NCBI RefSeq assembly: GCF_958295425.1
Contig: NC_081137.1
Span: 13,059,254 to 13,123,253 of the forward strand
DNA: 64,000 nt
DNA from: Solea solea
Taxonomy: Eukaryota; Chordata; Actinopteri; Pleuronectiformes; Soleidae
Reading direction: 5' to 3'
The notes under the pieces were generated by a model, which worked only from the letters and a program-made list of their open reading frames with translations, was not told the origin of the DNA and searched no databases. The number at the start of each line of letters is the position of its first letter. The first letter of the stretch is position 1. Made by a program: the position numbers and the translations under genes. Shown here one piece after another: positions 49,836-63,199 of the stretch.

Positions 49836-51873
49836 TACATGATGCTGAACGGTTAATACTGTATGGAATTAATAATCCATCATGCCAAATTATCCTGCCT
49901 ACAATTGATTCTATAAAAGTGTTTTGTGCAAAACTATGTACAGCTTGCTATCAAAAATGTGTACGGTACAGATAATACCATGTGTAGTGAACAGATTAGA
50001 AAACCTTTCACTGGTTGTTGTCTTAAAATGAACTCAATGATATTATATGAAAGCTCTGATACTTGTCATACTGCGGTTTGTATCACATTGTCGCTCACCG
50101 TTGTTGGCTAACTTTGTATATTACACTGTAATTAATATGGGATGCGTTGTTGCTACATAAATCAAACGGAACATGGAAGATTAATTGTGCAAGTTGACTT
50201 GGGCTTGAATCTTAACAGTATAAGGGTTTAGGTTCACAGTGAAAGAAGGAAGCTTCTGTAATTAAATCAAAGCCTTCACAATAATAATAATAAAAAAAAG
50301 CATAGTCATGAGGGGCACAATTTAGTAAGGCAAACTAATCTTAATCTGATTTCACCTCATCAGATAAGGAATAAACATGACCAATACTAACAATGTGAGT
50401 TCTCTGATTTCTTCTCAAAGGCATTAAAGTAATGAAAAATAGATTCCGCTTTAAGGGTAATTATGGGACTGGAAGCCATGCACACATTAAATAATAGTCC
50501 CTTTGCATTCGTTAAAATAACAGAAACCAGCCAAGATTCGTCATGAAAAGGTCAAAAATAAAAGCTTACACTTTCATACAATTCCTTTCACCTGAAAGGT
50601 GAACAAAGGTATTATTTGCTGTTACTGTCATTCCCTATCAACCAAACTACCATGTGCTGCTGAAAGTTAAAAAAAAAATATCTGACTGCGCACCGTAATT
50701 GGTCTGTTTTCATGCTGAATATTTCACAAGTTTTTACATCACAGAAATTGATACAAATAATGCATCCTCTTCATGAATTAACCATAAAATAAATAGTGCA
50801 CAGTTGGAGATGGTCTGGTTTCTTAAAGCACGTTAGGAAAAATTATAGTATCGTATATTAAAAGAAAGTCTGTTGGTTTTGTGGTTTCAACGCACTGTGT
50901 GCGCTGTATTATTTCAGACACGTGAACGTGCTTCGATGCCAATATACAGAATCTTTAACTGAAATAAAACCATCCTAAGGCATTCTCATGATCAGTAAAA
51001 TACTGCTCCCATCCATACTAGACTATGCTGCTGTTCTATTGCACAGTTTTAAGCAGGAAAACAACCCAAATTGAAGAATTATGATTGAAGACGGTGACTG
51101 AGGTCCGTGTAAAAAGTTCTTGTCGTTCTTGTGACAAATCATTTGGTGATAAATACATTTGGCAGGTGGGAAGGGAAGTACTATGTGCTGAAATGGCCTG
51201 TATATGAAGATGGATCATGCATACAGGCTGCACAAAAAGCCAAAGTATCCTGGTTACAGAGTCTTACACAGGCCAATTGTGAGTCTGACCCAGCTAACAA
51301 TCACAAATTTTCAAATCACTATTATTATTGTGTAAATAATCAAAACAAAATTTGCTTGAAACATTGGACACACATCAACGCAAGCTACCTAAAATGGTAG
51401 CAACTGATAAAAATGTCACATTTGCTATCATGGAGGGGGTGAACCAGCTGTATGCCGTCTGGGTGCTACAGGTGATTGATGATAAATAGACAATACCAAT
51501 GAACCCTCTCCATGTCTGTGTTCATGTTCTGCATGCTTTTGTTATTAATGGCAAGTATTTTTCTCAACTGTGGCTGTGAATGTAAATGACAGGAACAAAA
51601 ATGAGGAGACATCAGGAAAAAAATAAGAAAAGAAGAGTGAGGTTAGAGCTATACGAAATATTGGCACATTATCTTATAAACAGTATAGGATGACGGTCTA
51701 AGAGTCTTTTGTGTCATGTGTCACAGGGTTAAAAGTGCATAAACTGCCAAACACGCCATCGTTTTCCTGTCGTAGTTCTTATTGAGTCTCTCTACTAAAG
51801 TGTGCCACTCTCTCTTTCGTGCTCATTAATGCCACCACAGACTTTGCGGTAAACCGGCACCCACTGACCTTTC

Positions 51874-54800
51874 TCACACCTGTGTCTCTACACCGTTAAG
51901 TTTAGGCATCAGGATACGAGGAGTCACCCCAGAGTTGAGGTCCCTCTCAAACTCCAAAAGCTGGCCCATAAAGTTTAGATTTGGAGAAACCACGGGGCGA
52001 CGGCTCCGCACATATTTGTAGGCATCTGTCATTGTCATGAGGGTGTGCTTCATAAGGTAGGCGATAACGACGGTTGCAGAACGGGACACACCGGCTTGGC
52101 AGTGTACCAACACTCCCTGTCCACTCTGATATGCCTCCTCTGTGGACAAAAACAGAACAGAGGCTCACATTTAAACACCCATAAATAAAAACCCCCAAAA
52201 CCCAAACACTGGTTGAAAATAAACCAGTCATTCTCTCATGCATAACACACTCTCTCATCTGGTGCCAACTGCCATGTCCTGTGCAAAAATGGGTTTTATG
52301 TTACCTGCCTTATTACCTGTTCAAAACTTACCTGGTGTTGCCTGATGTAATTTAGGAAATTTGCCAATTCCAGCATATTTACAGTGACATTAATCAACAC
52401 ATAACAGATAACACCCTGTTTGTGTGTGAGTCACTTAGGTAAATCTGAACAAAGGATTTCAAACACCAAAGTTACAAAGCAACTCATGTGAACTTACTGA
52501 TGGATTCAGCAGTGGATCAATAACTCCTGTGTGCTGTGAGGTAAAATCACCAATTTTGTCTATGGACACTAGTACAGGGAGTGAGCGGTTAACAAAGTGA
52601 CACAAACTTCTGTTTCGCGACAGAAAAAGGCCGTCTAATGTGATAAATCATATTTTTCGTATAGATATCGTATGTGGGTGTTAATATTATTAGGTGAGCC
52701 TTTTGCTAAGTGGTTAAAACCTTTTTCCTGGTGTCCATGCTAGCATCCATGTCTTAAAACTTAACTTAAAAAAACCCTGGTCTATCACTTTAATATTGAG
52801 GTAGTGGGCACAAATATAGGAACTCAACTAGAAAATCAATCTATGGGAAACACTGAAAAGTGTAAAAATCCCCTTGGTTCATTATGAAATTGTTGTGGAT
52901 CATAGGACGTCTGCTATGTAGCGGGTCCTTCATTGTAGCCCTTGATGAAGTTTTGTTCACACTGTAACATGTAACTGTTGAAATTGTGAAATATACTTTC
53001 ACAACATAGTTGTGATAGTTTAGTACAGGGGTGTCAAACGTATGGTCTGCGGGCAAGAACTGGCCCGCCAGTGGGTCCAATCCAGCCCCCAGAATGGATT
53101 TGTGAAAATTATATTTTTCAGTTCCAGATATCTGTGGCTAAATGTTTTATGTGTTGTTAACTTAGGCATAATATTGTTGAAATTGCACTTATTTTTCTCA
53201 GGAAACTTCAGGTTGTTCATAATATGTTTTTTTTTTTTTTTTTTTAAAAAAGATACTTCATTAAATGTAAAACAAAGGGAAAATTGTTCTCATGTTATTA
53301 TGCTATTATTTTACTGGTACGGCCCACTTGAGATCAAATTGTGCTGTATGTGGCTTTGACACCCCTGGTGTAACTAGAATAGGAGTGCCGTAAGTTGATT
53401 TAGCAGTGCTAATGTCCTGAAAGAGTTTTATCAAGTTTTGTCAAGCATAACCCAGGGAAGTGACAGCTGCTGAGCAAGTCTAGAGTGCTGCTTTAGTTAC
53501 CTCATCAGTGAGCATCTTGTCTGTGAGTAAAATCATGCAGTCTCCCTGTTTTGGCCACAGCCCAGTATACTCACTTACAGCTGTTGTGACTCCTGTGAGC
53601 ATGACGATAAAGCTGCAGTGCAATATGGCCAATGGAACTGTTTTTGGAACAAATGTTTAACCCCTTACGTAAACGACAAGGATTGTCAGTTACAATCCCA
53701 CACCAAGTGTGGTCTTAGTGGCTGTAATGTGCATTCGCAGTGCATCTTGAGTGCAGTGCCACATGTGTGATTATATCTGCCAAGATAAATGCTAAGACCA
53801 GGTCTTTGTATCCACATGTGTGAACCCACTGTAAGTCTCTGATCAACTAATCATGTACTAAAACCACCCTATCCACACACTAGCAAATACAAGCATATAT
53901 GAGAATTAAAATCTCACCAATGAATTCAAAAACCTCCTCAAAGTACTGTCGAAGGTTTTGCTTGCTGTTGTCGGTGGCCGGCAGCCTTTTGTAGCGCAGT
54001 CCAGAGTTGACATGGTAGAGGGGAAGGTGTGTGGTCACGTTGACCACGTAGCCAATGTTGAGGCGCAGCAGCAGGTCCAGGTCTTGAGCATCTCTTTCAT
54101 TCCCCAGAAACAGGAATGGCAGGATGGGGCTGATCACAGCGTTCTCTGCGTCAGGAGTCATCACACTCTCATCAGATAGAGATGCAGGCAAGGACGAGGA
54201 AAGTGGCAAAGAAAGGTGCACTGGAAGAAGACAGGACAAAGAGAAAGACGTTGTCTGCATTATGATGAAATGTTACACTTTAAATTGTTGCTATGCTAAT
54301 TAGCAGTATTTGTTGGCTATAAGTAAAGAAGCTAAATGTTTGCAGTGGCTTCACATTAAATGGAATCCGCTCAGAATAGTAGCGAGCAGATGCATGCTAG
54401 AGACTGCATTACAGTTCAAAGATGATATCCTTTTACATTCTCAACACATCTTTGCTTTTTACTACTTGCACGTGACTTTAAAAGATATTCTTACTTCTGC
54501 TCTTCTCCTCTTCTTGCTCTCGGTTCAGGGAGTTCAGGGCAAGGTGCAGAGACTGAGCTGTGGGCAAAGAGTGTCCTCCCTCCCTGTCTCTTTGCCAAGG
54601 TTTTGGTTTGATGAGTGTGCTGGGGGCAGATGGTGGAGGTGAAAAGGACACAGGTGATGGCGGGGATGCAGAGTGGGGAGAAGGGGACCGAGGAGGATAT
54701 GCTGCATCTTCATCTTGCTCTGAATCATCATCCATTCCTCCATCTTCTCCTTTATTCAAAAGTCTCTTCAGTGAGTTCTGGCCTTCATCATACCTAGGTC

Positions 54801-56586
54801 CTGACCTACTACCCATAAAATCAAGGGCAGCCATTCTTCCTTGCTGCAACCGCCGCCGGCCAGCATGATCTGTGAGCTGAGCCTGTGCATATTGGAGGTT
54901 TTGACAGTCCAAGAGGACAAGGCCTGTTCCGTTACTGACATTTTGGGCCTGGCTTGGATTGGGCCTTCCTACCCCAGTTCCCACCCCAGCACAGTGATTC
55001 CTTAGGGCTTTAGAATGGGTCATCTTCTTGGCTAGTTCTTCAGGCCAGATCGTACGCACACTGTAGTCATCATCGTCGGCTTGGAACATACCCATTGACT
55101 GAGCCGCTCCAAAGCCTCTTCCTGGAGGTTTTCCTCGACGAGGGTTATATGTGACAACTATGGGGTCACTGCTGCAGTAACTGCAGGTGGAACTACCAGT
55201 CTGAGAGGATTTGGGGTTGCATCCTGTGACACAGCTCTGAATTGCCCGGAGAGGAGCTGAAGAGGACAAAGGGGTACAGGGCAGACATCCCCCAACCAGT
55301 TTTTTGCGAAGGACGGCAGGACTCTCAAAGTTTCTGGCCTCACTGGAGCAGGAGGTGCAGCGGACAGGTTTGAATAGATTTGCTCGGCAGTCAGACACAG
55401 TGCTATTAGAAGAGGAGGTGTTGGAGGTCGAGGCAGTGGAGAGACACCCACCTAGATTTCTCAGGCCCATTTCCTTGCCTCCTTTCTTCAATCCTCCAAC
55501 ATTATGAACACCAGAAAATGAGGTGGAAGAGCTTCCTCCACCTCCCTGGCAGCTGGCAGAGTTTGCCTTACACCCTCTGCATCTTACCAACCTCCAGCAG
55601 CCACAACTGAATGGATGGGTGCAGTCAATGGTACAGGTGTGGTCAGGGCTGGGGAAGCCTCCGGCATGGGAAGAGCAGGGGGAGAGTGGAAGACCACGAA
55701 GAATGTGGGGGCGGTGATCCCTGGGGCGGGATGGCTGTGGCTGGCTGAGTTGCTGAAAGGAAATTGGGGCATGGGTAGACTGGGAGGGAGGGGATGTGGG
55801 GTAGTTTGAATTTAAGATGGCAGCATGGGGCACAGGGACAGAGTTGCGGTGGTAGGGCAGGCTGTTACTATTATGGCTTTGATGAACAGTTCCCAGTTTG
55901 GAATTCTTCTTGTGACCTAGAGAGGGAAATTCTTGGTCACTTCTGGTATGAAACTTTGTGTTTTCCTTCTCCTTTTCACTCCTGAGCTGATGCTGCTGAG
56001 CCTGAGCGGGTACGAATTGTAGGACCCCTCCGGGGAAAGTCGACAGCTGACGACTTCGCTGTGACTTGTATTCAGCGCCACCTGGTCTCTCTGTGGTTCC
56101 AGTCTTTTGCTTGCATTGTCCTTGATCCAACTGTGTGAAGGTGCATTTCCCTCTGCCACCTTTTACACTCCCGCTGCGCCCTAATGAGTTACTGGCTCCT
56201 CCCTCGCGTCCTCTTTTGTCCACACTCACCCTGATATCAATTGTATGCGTGTGGGAGGGCAGCCGTGGGTCAAGCGTTACTGTTCCATTGCTATGGCAGT
56301 GACTGGGGTTGTGTCTCGCACCCGCTGGGATGACAGGCTGGTCGCCTTTGGATTTCTGCACACGCAAAGATCTGCGCTTGCATTCCAGAGTCAGTGACTT
56401 ACAGGAGGGTGAAGAGAAATGGGACTGTGAAGAGTGGAGATGAGGAGGGTGGTTGACTTGTCCATTGACAGAAGCTGATATTTGAGAGGAATGATGCTGG
56501 ATGGTTTGTGGGGAACTCTCACACAGGGTTAAGTTTTTGGGGCGCTGAATGACCACTATGCGCTCGTCAAGAGGGAGGGGAGGCAT
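51874..56586 (-). CDS. dusp10: DUSP10/MKP-5-like dual-specificity phosphatase with a very long N-terminus
   Basis: MKP-5-type enzymes dephosphorylate Thr and Tyr in JNK and p38. Coding exons are 56586-54495, 54220-53918 and 52139-51874: 2661 bases, 886 aa, against 482 in human DUSP10. The start [12 protein letters not shown] matches human MPPSPLDDRVVV and follows an acceptor by 16 bases. Residues 17-510 are low-complexity Ser/His/Gln/Pro-rich with a Cys-rich patch near 318-346. Residues 514-697 align only in part with the rhodanese/MAPK-binding domain: [14 protein letters not shown] and the basic GRRRLQQGR motif (576-584) are kept, but an acidic/Pro-Ser insert occupies about 612-660. The catalytic domain (about 728-870) has Asp781 and HCQAGVSR with Cys812 and Arg818, and ends GVETQV. 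It is likely a divergent dusp10 paralogue; the symbol denotes family, not orthology. Confidence 0.9.
52430..52790. repeat. Dispersed repeat (family 3) in the dusp10-like intron 2
   Basis: Phrases AACAAAGGATTTCAAA, TGTGTGCTGTGAGGTAAAATCA, TTTGTCTATGGACACTAG and AGTGACACAA follow the same order as in the copy at 14430-14780. Confidence 0.6.
53026..53367. mobile_element. hAT-like element with CAGGGGTGTCAAA ends
   Basis: CAGGGGTGTCAAA (left) and TTTGACACCCCTG (right) are perfect 13-bp inverted ends, as in the MER5/Charlie type of hAT MITE. The interior includes CTGGCCCGCCAG and a long T tract. The flanking 8-mers (GTTTAGTA and GTGTAACT) do not match well, so the duplication has decayed. It lies in intron 2 of the dusp10-like gene. 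Confidence 0.85.
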
Positions 56587-56602
56587 CTGGGTTTATGCAA
56601 AG
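56587..56602 (-). other. 5' UTR part of the dusp10-like first coding exon
   Basis: On the minus strand a pyrimidine tract and TTTACAG (56609-56603) form a good acceptor, leaving 16 untranslated bases before the ATG. At least one upstream non-coding exon is therefore expected. Confidence 0.7.
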
Positions 56603-59600
56603 CTGTAAATCAAAGAGGGAGAGAGAAAAGTCAGAATAGGACTGGAATTTCACAAACATTGACAATGTAGGGCAGACTTTACATTTCATTTGTTAAAACA
56701 CCATCTTGATGTAAAATTGCAGCTATGGAATATTTATAACTGAGCAAATACATAATTGTGAAAATTATTATCACTAAAAAAATATTCTGCAAGAGAAATA
56801 AGAAGTTCAAATAATTAATGAAATGTAAAGCCCCAAATCCACAACATATCTCATGATTTGCATATTTTGTAAATAGCCTGTAGGGTCATGTTCACATACT
56901 AAAACATACACATTCCAGTAAAATACCAAAGCAACAATCATACATGTTACACTGTGGCTTGAACATTAACAATACACACATACTGTATTTCCTTTTACAT
57001 TTGCTGGAAATGAAGGAAAACAAATATAAAGAGGATACCATACTGAAGAACATGTTTGATTTCAATGGATATATTCTTTTGGCCAAATCCACTCAAGCAT
57101 GCACCTCATAGTCTGCTTATACCAGGGCATTTACCAGACATTTAATGCTCATTTTAATATGTTTTAAGGGTTTTGACAATTACAGTACTAAGAACTGATT
57201 TAAAACTGCTTTTTGTCCTTGATTTTGTACATTTAGTCACTTGAATCAACATTATTTATTCAAATGGCTAAAACTATTTATATGCATTAGATGTTTGAGT
57301 TTTTCTACCTGGTGAACTAGATTGTTATTATTTTGTTATGTGCATTTTGTTATGTTTTTTAACTACTTTGGACGGACTATATATATATACTGTGTGCCTG
57401 TGTGCAAGTACGTGTTTTGACTGACTGACACTTGGAAAGATAAACATTATTCAGCTGCATGCCAAGGACCCACAGTGCAGTTGGGCAATACTTGACGCTG
57501 CTCCATTCAAAGTGAATGAGAAGCATTTCAGTTGACGCCTCCCCTGTGTACATAATGGCAAGTCCCTCCCTGTTAAATCTGCCTCTGGTATAAATTATAT
57601 TAAATTAAACCTTTAGGGCAATTTAAAATGAGCATCTGTTTGCACCATGGCATAAACAGGAAGTCACCACGAACAACAATGATACAACTCGACTTCAAAA
57701 ACGCTTTCTCACCATGACACAGCAGAAAGAGATTACCTGAGTGTGGCTTCTAAGTACATACGTGTAGACAATAATATTGTGCTATTAAAGTGCTTTACTC
57801 AGTATTTAACATGAAGTTGGTGCAATTACTACAGGCCTTCAGACGATTTTTACATCCATTTGGTTTGTTCATTAAGGTTGCTCTCAATTCAGATGAAATA
57901 TTATTGTCGTTAAAGTGACAATCCGCCCTCTTCACACACTGTTAAACAAAAATCAATCTGAGATGTTCAATGCACCCAGGTGTTGTTTGGCTGATGGAGT
58001 ACTTTAATTTACTTTTTTGCCACACTGGCTGCAGGGATGGACGCACAGGTCGGTAGGAAGGATGTCGGTAAAACACTCAAGTATTAGTAAGTCAACTGTA
58101 CAAACACCACAATCCTGTATAGATGAAATATTAATTTGATTTGATAGACTTTTATTCTGGTGCAAATATTAGCATTGGTCATCTTGTGATTTTGATATAA
58201 ACCGCTGAGTCGAGAAAGAGGCACTCGTGTTTGCCATTTAGATGAAGCGACCCTTTAAACTCTTACTACAGCTTCATACTTTATAATATTCGGACGGACA
58301 AAGCACAATCCAAAGCAGCCAAACAACAAACTGGTGCATCACATAATTGTTTTTTTGTTTGTTTTTGTTTTCTTGCAGTGTGAGAATGTTGAATTGTATG
58401 TGTAGAGCGTTTCGGCCACACACATCATAAATCTCTCAGGAGGCTACAGGACCAAAAGGTAAAAGGGGGACATGTTAACAGAGACACAGAATATGCAGGG
58501 GGGACTGATTATAATGCGACACTTTAAACCACACACTACAGGGGAGGAAGGAACACGTCAACAAAATCTGGAGATGCTTTTATGTCCCAGCATCACAGTT
58601 ACTGACCCATGGCGAAAACAAAGCACAGTCCTGCGTCTCCATGCTTATATCCGCACACAGAGTCGGCTGATGATGACGGTGTCCTCATCTTTTTTTCTTT
58701 TTTTTTTTTTCCTTTCTCAGCCTTGCCTGTGGTGAAGGGGGTGGGGATTACATTGACCCAGTTTTGTCATGGTGGACGTCACAATCTCTCTGATCACTTT
58801 TCTCTCACACACTGTAAACTGCAGGGCTAGTGGCCTTTCCACTCACTCATTGCTCCAGGTTCAGCAGGAACACAGGAGATGCACAGTAAAAAAACAGTTT
58901 CAATGATTATTATTAAGAAATAAAATGAAACATTAACCAACGGATGGGCTTCATATAGTTTAACAAACGTTACTTTGTACTTTTACTCACCTACTGTAAT
59001 TTAGCTATAATTATTTTTGAGTATTTTTCACCTAAAATGTCTGTTTTTCTTGTTTATGCAAGCTTGTGCTGAACATCTATTAACTTACAGTCACTGTTAC
59101 TTTTCAGATTTGGTTTTAACCCTTAGAAAACAGAGCATTTAGGCTTTTTATGTTTAAACATACAGTATATACAGATGATATAAGAATGTGCAATATAGAC
59201 TGTCTTATATCCTTTTTTTCAGCACAACCTAGCAATCTGATGAACAAAAACGAGCAAAAAGTACTCCAAATATTGATTGAATTTGTGAAATCTGGAAATA
59301 TGTCACAACTCAAAGTTCACTTGGCTTGTTTTTATGAACAAAAAGGAAAGAATGGTCTATTTTGTGACTTCTACTTTATATCACTACTAAAACTGCGATA
59401 TAAAATTAAGGAAAATGAATCAGATCCGTGCTACATGACCACTAAGGCTTAATATAAGAAATATTCCTTTACATACAAAAAAATATCATTACGTTAAAGG
59501 TATGTTTCCATTTTTTGTATGAGGTAGTGATGCATACAGCTATGTGTGCTCCCTGTGCATAGAACCAACTGGAGACACCAATGTACGCTCTCACTAAAAA

Positions 59601-60879
59601 ACATTGCTGCCAGCAAGGACACAAGGAAAAACTGATTTCAGCTTCTTTAAAAAAATCTACACCTCCTTGAGTGTATTATATTTTATTTCTCTTTGCTGCT
59701 TTATCTCAGTGTTAGAGTTAGTCTTTTCAAATAGGAAACTTAAGGTCATGTCGCTCACTCCCTCCACCAAAGTCCATTGAGAAAATCTGCAATTTTAAAT
59801 GTGTTATTTTGTGACTTTGGTGTTTGAGATGCTTCATTTGGTTTTACATAAGTAGTCCAAAATGAGTCCTTGCAGGGCACAGATTATCAGTCACGCTCCA
59901 GTCACAGCCGCTCTCTCGTCAAGGTGGTCCATTTACATAAGACTCTTCCCGCTCTGATTTCTTATCGCCAAAAAAAAATGACTTAAGTTAAAATCTTTTG
60001 CCACTCCTGTGTCAGCACAGCGTCAGGTTCAATTCAGTAAAGACGTGACCACCCAATACAACTGCAGTTTGCCTTTTTAATATTAACTATGATCTGAACC
60101 CTGATTAGATGATGATGTTATGTGCAATTTCATTTCATTCACTTTATTTCGGTAATTGATGTAATCGATCAGTCTTTCCATGCCATTAATGGACACTAAA
60201 ATGGAAACCTGATAAAAGGCTGCAAAGTACCTGCTGTTGTGTGTGTGTGTGTGTGTGTGTACAATACACAGTGACTGTTGTTGTGTGTCGTCAGTAATCG
60301 TCCATCTAAAAGAGCCATTTCAGTCTGCCTCATTGGAAGTTACAGCAGACAAAGCATGCAGGCCTGTTAGTGATCAAAACTTGATCTTTTCCAGTTTGTG
60401 ATTTGACAGTTTTCAACAACACGGCTCTGCTTGTTAACAGCTTCTGTTGCCAGATCCTAGTTGCATCAGAGGTGGCATCCAATGTGACAACTCTGACAAA
60501 ACACCAGAGAGCAGTGTTACGGCACACTGGCGAATCATAGACACGGAAGGCACTACTAATTATACATTTGAAGGCATTTGAATCTACTCAAATCTCATTG
60601 AAGTGTTCAGTCAAGTTCCGACTTAATGTTTTTTGGTTTTAAACAACCCGTTAAGAATGAGGTGTCTCATATTGTACTTCTTTAAAATACCCACTCACTG
60701 TGCAAATGTAATGGAGCTGTCACATCAGAGAGCAGCAGGTGGGAGGTGGAGAACTCTGCGGGAATGTGGACTGTTATGTAAAGCACTTTGAGAGGTTTGT
60801 GTTCCAATAAAACTCTCAAAAAAAATACTATGGAACATTGTAAAGCGACAAGTGTCACTTGTTGAAGTAAGGAAACAAT

Positions 60880-61205
60880 TTAAAGCTGCACTAGGCAAGA
60901 ACACTGGAGCAAAAATAGTTGATTGTTTATTTTTATCTGCAGCTTATCAGTAATACTTCTGTTTTATCATCAGATGAACATGGACAGACACACTTGATGA
61001 CCTGAGGTGATCTCTGAAACTCTCAGGTGTTTTAGACTCTTTGCAGTGTAGGAGTTTTGTATTGGTGCATCCAGCACTGGAACAGACCTTTATGCAAAAT
61101 AGGTTTAGAGTAGCAGCCAGTCGGATGTCTCTCTTTGAACGGCCCCGTGATTGGTCAAAGCCTTATGTAATGGTATAGATTCAGTTGTGCAGCTACAATA
61201 GGAGC
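60880..61205. repeat. Dispersed repeat (family 5, copy 2)
   Basis: It starts AAAGCTGCACTAGGCAAGA and contains the phrase series shared with 49488-49835, including GTGATTGGTCAAAGCCTTA and GATTCAGTTGTG. It has no coding content. Confidence 0.6.
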
Positions 61206-61347
61206 CTAGCGGAGGTGCAAAAGTGGCGTTCCCTCCTAGATTAAACTCACGCTGTCCTTCACATGAGGTCACGGGGGGCCGATACCAGCTGACATAGGGC
61301 GAGAGGAGGCAGGGTTCATCCTAGAAAGGTCACCATTTTCGCAGGGC

Positions 61348-61386
61348 AAACACACACACACACACAAATACACACACACACACACA
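61348..61386. repeat. (CA)n microsatellite
   Basis: A CA run interrupted once by AATA, lying beside a degenerate family-4 repeat fragment (about 61265-61345). Confidence 0.9.
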
Positions 61387-61638
61387 GGGCAGATTGCATA
61401 ATATGACTAAAGGGACGTGACTTCAGAGTTAATTATGAGCACCTTTCAGAGGAACTGAAGCATAAAAGCTACCTTCATAAAACTTTGACATTCAACATAT
61501 GAGTCTGAATACAGAAGAGTCACAGGTTTGATCAAGGAGAGGGATATATGGACCTGATTATGGATGTATTCATATTTAAAGGGAAAAAGTTATGCTAAGC
61601 TTTGTGATCACACAAGCTGCTCCCGAATTCACACTTAC

Positions 61639-61770
61639 CAGAGTGTAACGATGACAAGAAATAAATAATTTCTTTTAAATAATGGAGCCACTCAGTTCCA
61701 GTCGGTAAGAGCCGCATGAGCCTGCGGGAGAGATGATGACGCCCTCACTCCGCTCACTGCAAACCCACCA
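61639..61770 (-). other. Candidate non-coding first exon and promoter of the dusp10-like gene
   Basis: On the minus strand a near-perfect donor (CTCTG|GTAAGT) ends an exon at 61639. Upstream is a modestly CpG-containing stretch (about 61700-61760). It pairs naturally with the acceptor at 56603. The transcription start cannot be fixed from sequence alone. Confidence 0.4.
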
Positions 61771-62384
61771 GAAGAATAAAGATAACAGCGTTATAATCAC
61801 AGGCAGGAGAACAGAGTGGGTCACATGCTAATTTCCCTCCACACGACTTAAGACTTTATCAAACACATGGGGAAAACCTGCAACAGTATCATCATTGCTA
61901 TCATCACTTTCAGTAACTTTTAGTTAGTAACTTTCGTCTGCTTGGGCCTGTGTTGCATCAAGTATACATGTTAATTAACCTTGTCTTGAGAACAGGAAAT
62001 ACAATACAATGTGCCCTCAAATGCAGGACAGTGTAAAGCCAATTCACACCAGTCAAAAAACCAACTGGACCAATGGGAATGGCTTACTCTGAATTCATTT
62101 CCTGGTCAAATGACTCTTATTGGCTTCAGTTTCGATTGACATTACAACTCAAGACCTGGGTGACCATGCTAATTTCTTGTGGCGTCGTTTCAGGTGCAAC
62201 AAGACATGAATCCATACTGTTTTAAACTACCATATCCTTCTAATACTTGGGGTAGAGCTCGATATTATTCTTACTTAATTTGAATTCACTATATTGGCGC
62301 CTTCAAAACCATTAGGAGCCACTGATTTTAAACAAGAGAGTGTTGTTGTTACTGTACATTCATTACATTACATTTCATGCTCGG

Positions 62385-62650
62385 GTGACACAGTGGTAAA
62401 AACAAAAAAACACCACAGGGCAACAGATCAACCACTGGCAATGCATTATATATTATATGTTGTATAGCAAATTGGACCTCTGACCATAGGGGTGAGTGTG
62501 AGTGAGTGTGAGAGTGAATGGTTGTTTGCCTCTATGTGGCCCTGTGATGGACTGGTGACCTGTCCAGGGTGTACCACAACTCTGGATTGGCACCAGCGCT
62601 CCCCCACGACCCTCATGTGGAGGATAAAGCGGTAAAAGATGAGCGAGTGA
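62385..62650 (+). mobile_element. SINE-like dispersed repeat (family 4)
   Basis: This is the longest copy here. GTGACACAGTGGTAAAAAC is followed by ATTGGACCTCTGACCATAGG, GTGAATGGTTGTTTGCCTCT, GATGGACTGGTGACCTGTCC, and ACCCTCATGTGGAGGATAAA. The last three blocks match 18085-18245 and 22185-22350. Confidence 0.65.
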
Positions 62651-63191
62651 GGGAGTGCGAGTAAACTTTTAGTGTGAAAGAGGGTAAAAATGACAGCGCC
62701 TTACAGAATTCAGTCAGTGTGTAAATACAGGAGGCATAGCGCACAGTTCCTCTGTAGCTGAAGAGGTGGTGCAGGGACATTTTTCTGGAGGAGGCCTCTG
62801 TATTTCAGAGCATGTGGTTGTCGGCGCAGGATTGATGGTGACTTCTCGTCTCCCTCCCTCTCTGCGACGCTCAGACTCAGCTTTATGTGGCTCTTTCATC
62901 AAAAGACACCTGACAGCCTAAAACACCCACACAGCAGAATGGACCACACCAGTGCAAAAACCAGGCAATAATGTGATGCGCTGCTCAATTACTGGCTCAT
63001 AAAAATTGCTCTGCTGCATTCGGGATCACCACTCTCTGTGAGGATTCTGTTTCTTTTATAGTTTTGATCTCTTTTTTGTTGTTTCTTTCTCCCTCTTTCC
63101 TCTAGCAGACTTTGTGTGTGTGTGTGTGTGGCAGGGGGTGTGGCTGGCTGTGGCCAATGCTCACCTGATTCTTATTCCTCACCAAACTCCA

Positions 63192-63199
63192 TATAAAAG
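63192..63199 (+). promoter_or_regulatory. TATA box candidate of a downstream plus-strand gene
   Basis: TATAAAAG lies about 30 bases before a leader-like stretch (CACTCCACAAACTCTGCCGCA), followed by a donor-like TGTAG|GTCAGT near 63246. No coding exon follows before the window ends, so the gene, if real, continues to the right. Confidence 0.35.

Larger units (their letters stand above)
40600..51870. other. Large region without an identified gene
   Basis: No open frame here matches a protein family I recognise on either strand. It holds a TA microsatellite (42661-42730), exon-like segments on the plus strand between 43534 and 44980, a tRNA-derived SINE (44441-44717), an AC run (about 46526-46546) and a dispersed repeat (49488-49835). 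The right-hand part (from about 47.5 kb) may include the 3' UTR of the minus-strand dusp10-like gene, but no poly(A) signal could be assigned with confidence. Confidence 0.45.
56610..61638 (-). other. Probable 5' UTR intron of the dusp10-like gene
   Basis: No coding exon is seen. It contains a repeat of family 3 around 59540-59870, a GT run (60240-60260) and a repeat of family 5 at 60880-61205. Confidence 0.45.

Noticed and set aside
41000..51800. Search for seipin (BSCL2), the usual head-to-head neighbour of GNG3
   Set aside because: No frame resembling its transmembrane or luminal domain was seen on the plus strand.
52139..52149. Extending the third dusp10-like exon upstream to a TTG start
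   Set aside because: The acceptor TTTGTCCACAG ends at 52140, and the split codon G|AG with exon 2 restores the family sequence, so no separate start is needed.
54500..56500. Plus-strand frames of up to about 100 codons opposite the dusp10-like exon
   Set aside because: They are shadows of the 697-codon minus-strand exon, with no support of their own.
62714..62902. Minus-strand frame MMKEPHKAESERRREGG...
   Set aside because: Arg/Glu-rich but no recognised domain, and no convincing splice sites; possibly part of an untranslated exon.
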